Source of the DNA: Temnopleurus reevesii
Taxonomy: Eukaryota > Echinodermata > Echinoidea > Temnopleuroida > Temnopleuridae
Assembly: GCA_036244855.1 (NCBI GenBank)
Contig: BQKZ01005168.1
Coordinates: 9,373 to 35,143 of the forward strand
DNA length: 25,771 nucleotides
Direction of reading: 5' to 3'
Below, piece after piece: positions 11,701 through 23,700 of the stretch; position 1 is the first letter of the stretch; each line of letters begins with the position of its first letter. The translations under genes and the position numbers were made by a program. The notes under the pieces are model-generated. The model did no database searches. It was not told the origin of the DNA and was given only the letters and a program-made list of their open reading frames with translations.

Positions 11701-14700
11701 GAAGAGTTAGCTGTTGAGATTGAGAACAGACTGATGGACGTATCATCCGCCCTTAGCAGTAGAAGGAGTAGCTTTGAGTCGTATGATGGAATGCGGCTCC
11801 AGTCGGGAATCTACGTGGTCAGAAAACGTCTGGATAGCGAATGCTCCGATGATATGCCTCTAGGGTAAGTTCTTCAATAGCTTTCAAAACAACTAATTCA
11901 TCCTGCTTGTCCCAGTTTTGATTCTTGCCTTCCGACTAGAAGGTTGGCATTTCAAATCCCACACATGGTGTTATTTCCCATCAGGAAGAAATTTATATAA
12001 TCCACATTGTATTTCACTCAACCCACGTGTTTGAATTGGTATCCAGTCAGATTAAATTTTTAATCGAACTGTAAGCTAACATTGTGGAAACTCCCCAGGG
12101 AGCTACATGTAAAGTGCACACTCTAAGTTTGGTTGTGATTCTTTATCCTATGGCGGGGGTAATAATATTCTTAGAGCATGTTAGATCACATGAGAAATAA
12201 CAATATTATTTTAATAAAAAGCATAATTTCAAAAATAAATATAGTGTTGATGTGATGAAATCCTTCACTTGTTTCCTCTTGAATAAAGTCAAATAGGAAA
12301 TATATATCAGATCTCCAGCTTCAAACTCACTCATTTTCCAAATATCATTCAATATTAAAGATGATTTTATTGTTGTTGTTTTTTCTAGGCATGATGCTCA
12401 TATGGATCATATGCAAGAACATCTTGAAAGTGCGAAGATAGGCCGACAGGAAACGATCCAGGAAGCATCTCCTTCAGACCATGTCGAGATTTCAAAGACA
12501 TCAAATCCTCCAGAAGATACCAATCTGGAGACCAATGCAAGGTTCGATGTTGAAGATCCCTCAGTTGATAATGAGAGTAAGACCTTGATGCAAGAAATGG
12601 AACATGTGCCCTCTTTGGAGTTGGTCAAGGGTACAAAGGAAGGAATTCTTGCAGAAGACAATAACTTGAAAGGAGATGACCACCAAGAAGTTATCCAAGA
12701 AAATGTCCTTGATGAGGTTGATGGGGGTTCCAAATTCAGGACTTATACAGAAAACATCAAATTTGAGGCAAGTGAGAGAGCTCATGTAGAGAACAATGCA
12801 GGTGATCAGAAAAATGTAACATTGGTTCAAGAAATACAGGAAACCTGCCTCTTAGAAGTGGCGAAAAGCTCCCAAGAATCAGTTAGGACAGAAGATCCTC
12901 ATTTGAAATCAAATGTGGGATCCACTCTGGAAAGTCCTTCAGTTGATCCAAATAATGATATACTGTTACAACTGCCACAAGAAATGGAAGTCGATAGAAA
13001 TGCAAATGAAGCGATTTCTTCAGAAGATACCGGTTTGAAGACAAGTGTGAACTCCAGTTTGGAAAACTCAGTTGATCCAGAGAATGAGTCCTTGATGCCA
13101 GTCAACAGAAGTGAAGATACTGCATATGTAGAAGGTCACACTAATGACGAAGATGTTAGCAACATAGTCTCAGATCAGGGAATCGGACAAATCAAGAACA
13201 GTGATGAAGGCCAGGTTCCCATCGGAGATGATAAGTTTCTAACTGCAGACAGAAGCTCAATAGGAGAAGACTTAGAGAATATTCACGGAAATGATCAAAC
13301 TACCTCAGGGAAGCTAGTAGATAGTGATGTTGCAATCTCAACGGCCAATGTACAAATTGCCTCAAACACTCTTGAAGATATTGCTAATGACCAGACACCA
13401 GTCATACTGGAAGTTGCAAATGAAGAGGCTCTTTTAGAAAGAGTTGAAGTGGACATACATGTACCAGATGAATCAAAAGAGGTAACCTGTTCAGGGAAGC
13501 TTGACATAGCAGACCTCTCTTCAAAGGATGATGTAGATAGCTCTCCTTATCAAGATATTTCAAAAGAGGAGAATTGTCACAATAATATTGAAACCCCATT
13601 CAATGCAGATGGGACCAAAGTGATGATTGGGACCTCTGCAGATGAAGGAGTAGCATCTCTCAATAGTGATTCTACACCTTGTATAGAAGACACTAGAAGC
13701 TACATACAGAAATCTGGTACTTGTGAAGTTCAGGATCATCAAGAAATGACAAGAGTTACTAAGGAAGCTGATATTCCTTCTGATGCTCTCAGGATTGAAG
13801 AACTCGCTGACAGCATGCCCGATGTGGATGCTTTAGCAGTACAGGAGATTGAAAGAATTCCAGGAGTTGCAGAGAACACCCAGGATCTGCTAGATGATGA
13901 TTCTCAAGGTGAGTTGGGCACAGCCTCAGGACTTGTTGGACCTGTCTTGGAGGATGATCTTGTTATTGAAAGCACCACCTCTGATCAATCTCTTAAGGAA
14001 TATGCAGCTCCTGAGATGCCACCAAACCCTAGACAGGGACAGGGCTTAGATGAGGTAGAACAACTTCCTCAAGAGGAAATGGTAGACAGTACTCCAGATG
14101 AGCAGTTTATCTGCTCTAATCCAGGTCAGGATGATGTCAAACCAGTCCTGCAAGATGTCCTCAGTGTTGGAAACACAAGCTTAGATCAGCCTCTGGAGCA
14201 ACTTGATGCCTTTGATAATAAAGCTATATGTGATGTGAATGACATAGCTACTGAAGATTGCCAGCTTTTGGTCATAACTGAAAGATTAACATTTCCAGAC
14301 GAAATTGTAGAAATTGCCAAAAGTAAAAATGACAATGCGACCCACCGAATGGAAGACAAAGAAAGACCAAATCAGCAAGAATACCAAAGAAATAATGAAA
14401 ACATTAATATAGAAAATTATAATGAAGCCAAAGAGATGTCCATGGATGAAGTCATTCCTTCTTTGCCTGAAATATGCCTTATAGAGAAGGAACAAATTGA
14501 AGCAAACTTTGAAGCTGAAAGAAGCATTCTCAATGATCACTGCCAAGAGGTTTCCAATGAGAGCATAGATAAAGCATTTTCATCTCAACTGGATGAGACC
14601 CAAACAGGGGATGAAATGATAGAACCAAAATACCATAGTACCATGATGGAAGATCCGTCAAGAATAGATGTGTCAGGGTTTGGGGTTGATGTTTCTGGGT

Positions 14701-17700
14701 TCGGGATAAGCCCATCGGAGAAGTCTTTCTATCATCCTAGTCAGCTGGAACAACTCACATCACATGACCAAAATGGCAATGAGTCACATGATGAGAGTGT
14801 TATAGTGTCACCTGATCAACATACCCACAGGTCACATGATCAAAATGCCAATGAATCACATGACCACAGTACTGTTGAGTCGCAACATCATATTCTCCCT
14901 AGCACATCAAGTTTAAATGAAGACCTTGATCACACATTTTCTTCAAGTTTAGCACAATCAAATGAATCAAGAATGGACAGCACTTCAAGCCTTCCAGAAT
15001 GTACTAACTCAAACCTCTCACTTTCTTCAGGTGAGATAAGCTTGCACACATCACATTCATCTGAAAACCTTGAGGAAATCACCCCATTACAAGAATCAAG
15101 TGAGTCCAGCTTCCTACAAACTCCCAGTGATCTTTCAATGTTTCCTGGAAAGTCTTCCGTGAAACCTTCAGGACCAAGCGAGTCCAGCTTTGTGCAATCT
15201 CCAAGTGATCTGTCCGTGTCTTCTGTACAGAGTAGCTTGAACTCTTTCGCTCCATCAAGGACAGACAGCATTACGGACGATTCAAACACTGATTTGCCAC
15301 TGGCTCATGAACAGGCTACTTTGGATACTTCAGAATCTTTGGAGAATCTAGAGATTGTTCAGGAGGACGAATTAGACACAGCGGAAGAGGAAGACACCCA
15401 GTTTCCTGATGCTGAGAGCAAGATGGTCCAATCAGTGACGGAAAGCCGCTACGATCAACAGGAGATGGAGAGGAAACGAGACCGCGCGCTCAGTCTGGAG
15501 AAGATCAATAGGGAGCCCTCTGGAGGTGGAGCTATGCCAGGTTCCGGGAAGCGCAAGAAGACAAAGAGCAGAATCATTGACATCAGTAAGTATTCCAATA
15601 CCAGGGCTGTGTTTTAACAGGCTATGGAAGACTTTAAGAAGGGCCCATGTGCTGAGTACTGATAATCAAGTATCCAACACAAGAAGTGATACCAGTCATT
15701 TGTAAAGTCATTCTTAAAGCCCTTCGTAACTTAGTGAAACACGGCCCAGTTCTGGGGGGTGTTTCATCAATATTTGTCGCAGCGACAAGGAGTCATTTTC
15801 CGACAGTTCCCATAGCAACTGTCAGCGATAGTGCTTTTCATCCAATCACAATCAAGGAATTTGTCAGGGCTGACTAATTGTCTCTGAGACAAATCTTGAT
15901 GAAACACCCCCCTGATTTTGCTATGGATGAAATGCTGATCTTCCATGTTGTTGGTGTATATCTAATAACATTCGTCAATAAATTTTAATGTCTCCAAACC
16001 AATAAGTCCAAACTGAGATTTGACCTAGGCAGTGTTGACTGTTTATCAACCTTGAGAAGAAAACAAAATGAAAGTAAGCAATAAATGTCTCCTTATTTTT
16101 TTCAAAGAAATTAAACAATTTTCAGCTGTGCAAATGAATTAGTCTCCACAATTTATTCCAAATGGAATGTTCTATGAAAAGTGCAGAATACATGTTATTT
16201 TTTTTTATTATTAGGATCATAATTTTCTCTCACATCACATTCTTGTTTCAGCTGCCACAGTATCCAGCAAGCCCTCATCCCCGCTCCAATCACTAAGCCC
16301 TGGCACCGTCCTCTACCGCCCCACTAGTCTTCCCGACCTCTCCCCCCAATCACCCTCCCGTCCACCAACTCAAAGAACCCCCTCTGTCAAGCTCCCCTCC
16401 CCTGCCCAGTCCCCTAGCCAATCCCCATCAATGTCACAGAGGAAGGAAAGCAGGGGTGGGGTACTTTCCCCAGTCAGTCCCAGCCCCTCCCTGCCGTCAC
16501 CCAACCTAGTGATGGCTGCAACGTCAGGGTTACCTAGTGCAGGGGGATTAATGGAGGCGCAGCAGATTATCCTCAACTCAACGGCTCAGATTAATCTGAA
16601 ATCTGTCAAGGAAAGGTAGGTTTTTAAATGAGATTCTTTGTTGCTTGAATGAGAATTCAATCGACAGACTACAGTTGAATACTATTGAAAAGCTAGTAAT
16701 TGAATTTGGGCAATTCCTTGTTCGACCCCATGAAAATGTGGGACCATCCCCTAACAACTTTTCAAAGCCTATATTAGATTTGTATATGAGCTGTAATGTT
16801 ATTTGATAATTAATATTTATGGACCAAGGAGTTGAACTGAAATTGGAGAAATGTGAGCTTCTATTTCTAGATTTGTCTAAATCTATGATTTAAAACATGT
16901 AATGACAATTCTAATGAAGTTGTTGAATCTCTACATGATTTTATGTTTAATATGTCAGTTGTATCCACAATGTATCTCAAGTTTGTGATGCTGAAATGCA
17001 TTTATTTCTTTCCTTTGTTTTTACTAGTCTCGCATCTAAGCTGACCAAGACAAAGACATTCCTACAGTCCATGGGCGACAGCAACCCCCTGTCACCAAAA
17101 GAAGGGGAGCACAGTGTTACCCCAAGACAGCCACGCCCTTCCCAGTCTTCCAGCCCCGTCTCCGGCAGCCCCATTCACCGAGGAGGGATTTCCCCCACTG
17201 CTGCAAAACGGGGAATTCCCAATAATGCTACGGGTAGATCACCGGTATCTTCACCATCACACCAGCCACGCCTGTATGGAGGAAGGGACTTTCCCCATTC
17301 ACCCAGAGGAAGGGAATTTCCCCATTCACCTGGCGGAAGGGACTTTCCCCAAGGATTAGATGAGGTGGAAAATCAGGAAGAAGAGGTTGATACAAGACTG
17401 ACAGAGGAATTGATCAAAACTACGGAAACTACAATGTAAGTTGATAAAGGGTAGTTTCATTAACTTTTGCTGTGCAAAAATGTAGTCAGTGCTAGCAGTT
17501 TCTGTGAAGTTCTAAATTTTTATATGTGTATATCATAGTTTTATTATTCTATCTGGAAAACCTGAGCTTCACTTTTTCAAGTCCAAGCAAAATCAGGTAA
17601 TTTGATATACCGGTAATGTCCCTAAAAGTATTGGAAAAACTGGTGCACAGATTCAAGATGAATATTGCCATTTTAAATCTTATTCATCATTACCATTATT

Positions 17701-20700
17701 TTTTTAACAGCCCCACTCTTCGAGACCCCCACACACGATACAACCCTGATGCCTTGAAACGCCTCCTACAACCATGGGTTAACTCTCTAGAGAAGACATA
17801 CATATTCATACAAGCTGAAGACACCAACCCTTGGTGCTCCAGCAAGCGTCGTCTACCAGTGGCTACCAGGGAAGATGTTGGTTGCCTAGCAACACTGTGC
17901 GTCAGTCTGGACATCTATGCTAATGAGGATGGAGATGAGATGGAAGAATCACCCAAATTGCAATCGGAGGAAGGTACATTCATATTGTCTAACCTGTTTA
18001 ATGAGGTAGGCACTTCTCTGTCTCAGGCGGGAGACAGCGAGCGCGGATGTAGGCTACATTCATAGGCAGCGCAGACGGACGTGATTCTCAAAGAGCTTTA
18101 TAAAGCTTTTTGGGTTCTTTGATCGCCTCCGCTCCTTTAAAAAGAATACTCTGTTAATCTCTAAAACCTCCCTTTTCATTCGCTTCACCTTTTCCTACAT
18201 TCATCTCACTTCGTACGTTCGCTTCCTTTCAAATTTTCCTCTACATTCGCATCGGTAGAAGTTCGTAAAATCCAGCGAAGAATCCCGTCTGCGCATGCGC
18301 TGTGTCTCTCGCCGGAGACCAAGAAGTGCCTTCCGTTTAATGATGCTTTTTCCTACCTGGATAATAGCATTACTTATGCCAATTTTGGTTCATTGCATCT
18401 ATTTATCTATTTTTATCCTATTTATCTAAATTCATTTTTTTATTAATTTATTTATATATTTGTTTATCTTCTGTACTTATTTATCAATGCACATCCCAAC
18501 CCCGCTCTTCCTTTTTCTCAGTTTTTGAAGTCTGCTAGACTTACCAATATTACTTTGGAGCACTGATCATATTCATGAACATGAGAACTTATTGTATATA
18601 TATCGTAATTGTCAATACATGTACATAAATTTGAAGTAAATTTTGTGAATTTTTAAGCATTAGAGGGTTGTTATTTTCATGTTTTGAAATAGGATTGTGC
18701 ATAATTCTTTGGACGTTACAAAGAGTGAAAAAAAAATTAATTCATGATCGCAAAATTCACAAAAATAAAACGCAGTTACAATTTCAGTTTGCACAGTGAA
18801 TATATTTAATCATATTTCCACTGTCCTAATATGTTGTATAATTCTATTTTAGGTATGAATGAAATGTATTAATCCTTAAGTTTTGTAATTATAAGAAGCA
18901 ACATATACAAAGCACTTGGAATTGACTCAATTTTATTAATATCTCTTGTTTTCTGTGTGCTTCTTTTTTTGCAGAAACAAAGACAAGTCATGATTCTCTA
19001 AATCTAGATGAATGTCAAGCAATGTTTATCAAGCGGCATTTCCAGTTGGTGGATAGCAGTAGAATCATGAAGATACTGGAGCACAAACAAAGCTGTCATT
19101 TTGGTTCGATGAAGGCTCTTCTGGAGCTTGAAGAGGGTAAGTGTTTTTAGTCATGAACTTTTAACTTTTTGCAGATTTTAATGCACAAATTTGAGTCAAA
19201 ATGAATTTAAAGCCAGCACATATTTTCTTGTGGCAGTTGTGAATTTCCTCATCAGCTTCTTGGAACATGGTTAAATAGATTGTGGATGATGCGAAAGATT
19301 ATTGTATAAACCACTGACTTGCATTTTAGAATATTTTCATCTTTTATCTTTTTAACTTACTAATTATTTAACAATTTTTTGTTGTTGAAAAGCTTAGTCT
19401 GTTTTTTAGGGTCAGGCAGGATACGACAATAGGACAATATTTTGTTATTATTTTTAGTCCAATATTTCAGAAAAACGTGGACAAAATGAAAAATGCTGTA
19501 TGACCTATTGTCTGACTTACATGTAGGTAATTTGCTTTTCATTTCAGATGCAGCACAAAACACAAATATATCAGAAGCGCTGAAGAATGGTGACGCCGAA
19601 CAGGTGTATGACTTACTATCCAGATCCAATCTATCATCTACCAATCTACTGCTCACCCTCGCATTTCTAAACAGGTAAACCAGTTTACATTTGTTTGTCA
19701 GTTGTTTTTTTATGAACTCATGTAGCCAATACAAAACATTCCAGAAAAGAGTTTTGTAGACAATACAATGTCCAGTGTTTGATAAACATCTAATTAATTT
19801 TCTGTACCCATAATGATATGAAAAACTTTGCAAGCAGGCAAACTGATTTTAGACATCTAGATGTAAGGACAGCAAGTGAATGGTTGTCCTGGGTAGAGAA
19901 GACACATTATCACTATAATTCTGCCCTACTCTGACAAAAGGAAGCAACTCTGAATTTTATCAAAATTGACTTTTTCATAAATATGAATTATTTAAGGTAT
20001 CCTCTATAATATAGTGAAAGAATTTAGGTAAAATAATCCCTAGTTACCAAGATATAGACATATCAAAAGGAAGCAACTCCACATATTTCATTGGAAATGG
20101 AAAACATGTTTTCTTGATTTACTACAAAACATGTTTCCCAGAGTTGCTTCCTTTTGTCAGAGTAGGGCAGAATTGTTATTATGTATTTCTCTCTTTAGAC
20201 TATGCTGTCCATTAGAACCATTATGATATCTGATTTTCCAACCATCAGGCCTTGGCATGTGTTTCAGGTACTGCACAACCAAGATTATGTGTTATACCCA
20301 TTCCAAATATCTTGTTTTATAAACTCTATGATACAATATTTTTCTCCCCATAGACTCTGTGTGCTAGACACCACTAGAGCCATAGAAATGATGATATCTG
20401 ACTTTCCAACGATCAGTCATGGGCAAGCATATCATGTACTACACTACCATAAGCATTCAAAGTATCATGTGTTATAAACTCTCTCTATTACATCTATTTC
20501 TCCCCATAGACTCTGTGTGCTAGACACCACTAGAGCCATAGAAATGATGATATCTGACTTTCCAACGATCAGTCATTGGCAAGCATATCATGTACTACAC
20601 CACCATAACCATTCAAAGTATCATGTGTTATAAACTCTATGTAATATCTATTTCTCCCCATAGACTCTGCACCTTAGACTCGAGTAGAGCCATAGAAATG

Positions 20701-23700
20701 ATGATATCAGATTTTCCAACCATCACTCCATGGCATGTGTATCATGTGTTACACCGACAAGATGAACCAAAATCTCTCATTCTGGAATATGTGGAGTCTG
20801 CTTTACTAACACTAGCGTCAGGCCAAAGGTATTAAAGTTTTCTTTAATCACAGTTGCGCGACTGTATTTCACACAAATTACAGAAAGCAAGAAAGAAATC
20901 AAATGCATTATGTGATTACACTGTAGATGTTTTTTCTGCCATATTATGCTTTTATTCATCATTCACATTCATTGAAGGTAGGAGCCAAGAAAGGTTTTAT
21001 TGCAGTGTGCAGCATGAATTTAAGAAACCACAAATATGTTTTGAACTGTTCAGTGCCAAGATTTTTAAATATTCATGTTTATATTTTTCATTTCTTATCA
21101 TCAGACATGTTGTAAGTCTACATGTATCATCACTGGTCTACTTATATTTTTGTTTTCAGACAGAATTTCATGCACCAAGTGATGTCAGTGAAACGTCTGG
21201 TAATGAGTCTAGCAGAAGCAGCAGTGACCTTTGACCCACCAGATTCTAGTGATCTGTTCTGTGATTGTGGTGAACTACCAAAGTAAGTGAAAGAAGATTT
21301 TTTTTTTAACTGTTTTGCTCTGTTTCTCTTTCTTTTCTTTCTTTTCTTTTTTTTTGGCTGTTTTATCGTCAGATGACAACTAAATTGAATATTTAGAAGT
21401 GATGTGTATTGTGAAATAAAAGCACAAGAGCTAAATTAAACTCAGCTAATTCTGGAAGTTAACCCATTGGCAACTGGAGCCGGTTGGTCCCCGCACAAAG
21501 TCTATGGAAATTACATAATTCAGTAGTCAAAGCGTTAAATGGAGATAAACATAACAAGCAGGGCGCTATAAACCCAATTGCCTGCATGCGCGGGGGAACA
21601 AAATTTTGTCAGGCAAGTAAGTGAAATTGTCACTTGCCCAATAGGGCACCCTAACAGTCTTTCCTCTTTATGCAAATTGGAATTTGCCATCAATTTTGGG
21701 CAAGAGAAATTTATGTTCGAGCAAGTGATTTAAAATTCTGGTTGCCCAACAGGGCAACTGGTGAAAAAAATTCTTGTAGCCCCCTGACAAGTATGGATTG
21801 GTACATGTAAGGGGTATTTAAGGCACCAATCAGATGTTGAACTTAATGCTGCCATAAATTTCTCTTCCTGCCTACATTTTATATGCTGTAAATGATCCCT
21901 CATATAGGTCTATTCACTTTGGCCTGTCGTGCAAATAATCCAGTGTGGTGCATGATAGACTACATGTATGCACTATTCATATGATATATATTTTGTTTTT
22001 ATATATTGTGTTTCTACCTTGCTTGCATACCAATCTTCTGATCTATTAACATTCCTTCAAAATTAATTCAATACCATGTTCACTTCCTGTTTTCTGCTTT
22101 CTCCCGCTAGACTCGGTAGTCACCTGATCAAATGGTCACATGACCAAATCCTGGGCCTCCTATTGGCTTCGTCAAACATCCCAACAAACACTCTGTTACA
22201 AATGTTTCTGAGAATGGGCTTCTGGCGTGGGGCAGTCGCCCTCATGGCGTAGGGATCAGAACAAAAGATGCCATTAGAAAGCAATCCCTAACTTATTTGA
22301 GTAGTGTAATTTACTGATCTTTCTTAATTCTTCATTTCTGCATTGTCCTTCCAGGTTTGGTAGTCACCTGATCAAATGGTCACATGACCACATCCTGAGC
22401 TTCCTATTAGCTTCATCCAACATTCCCACACTCACTCTGTTACAAATGTTTCTGACAGCGGGCTAATTTTTATTTACAGTAATAATTTACAGATTTTAAG
22501 GCATCTGTTTGGCAAACTGCGCATAAAACAGTTTGCCTAGTACGTGCTTTGTAAATGCCAGTTTATTATTATTCTCATTCTTATTATTATTTTGGAATTC
22601 TTGTAATCTGCTTTGTCCTTCTAGGCTTGGTAGTCACCTGATCAATTGGTCGCATGACAACATCCTGAGCCTCCTATTGGCTTCGTCCGGCATACCCACA
22701 GACTCTCTCTTACAACTGTTTCTGAGAGCGGGCTACTGGCGTGGGGCGATTGCCCTGATGGCGAGGGGATCAGAACAGAAGATGCAGTTAGAAAGCAATC
22801 CCTAACTTATTTTGAATAGTGTAATTTACTGATCTTTCTTAATTCTTCATTTCTGCATTGTCCTTCCAGGCTTGGTAGTCACCTGATCAATTGGTCGCAT
22901 GACAACATCCTGAGCCTCCTATTGGCTTCGTCCGGCATACCCACAGACTCTCTCTTACAACTGTTTCTGAGAGCGGGCTACTGGCGTGGGGTAGTTGCCC
23001 TGATGGCGAGGGGATCAGAACAGAAGATGGATGCGATAAAGCTGTGCATTCAACTCGGCGATGATGCGCTGATGACAAAGAATGGTATGTCCAAATAATG
23101 ATCAACATTTAACTCTGCCAAAGTCTGACCTATAACAAAAGGGAGTGTTGCTAGAAACTTGTGATCAATATTAAGATGCAGTTGATCGGCCATCACCTAT
23201 GAAAATCATTATTTCAATCATATCTGGTTAAATGTGCAGAGTAGGCATTAATAAAAAAAAATATGCGTAACAATTTGCAATCGATTTCATTTTCTTTATA
23301 TTGAGTTTCCACTGTATACATGTACTTCTGCTTCTCTATTACTAAAACATGAAATTCTTGAACTGAGTGCTTGAATAGATATGAAGTAAATAGTTGATTA
23401 TTAGATAGATATTTCTTATCTTTTATTATCACTGAAGAAATGACAAACTTTGAAGCAATTTATGGAATCTGCATAGTACACTACAGTATATCACAATTGA
23501 AAATACAAAGTATTGAGAAAAAAAATAACTGTTGATTTTGCATACAAGTCGGACTTTGATATTATATTGAATTGAAAGAATTATATATTCTTCATTCTAG
23601 ATTTGTTACCCTCAAGCAAGGATCAGTGGAAGACGGTCCTCCAATGGATGAAACAAAGTCAACCTACTCCAATCAGAAAGGGATACCAGCCTGAAAGGAA

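Noticed and set aside
12407..12733. Antisense frames opposite the giant exon
   Set aside because: Shadows of a long open exon with biased codons; no own splice or family signals.
17616..18065. Frame of exon 12 continuing past its donor as coding
   Set aside because: The continuation runs into a MITE with a clear target duplication, and the GTACAT donor is in the right phase for exon 13.
22111..22870. Mutually exclusive exon cluster for exon 17
   Set aside because: Only the last copy has a donor, so the copies cannot be swapped as internal exons; truncating use remains possible.
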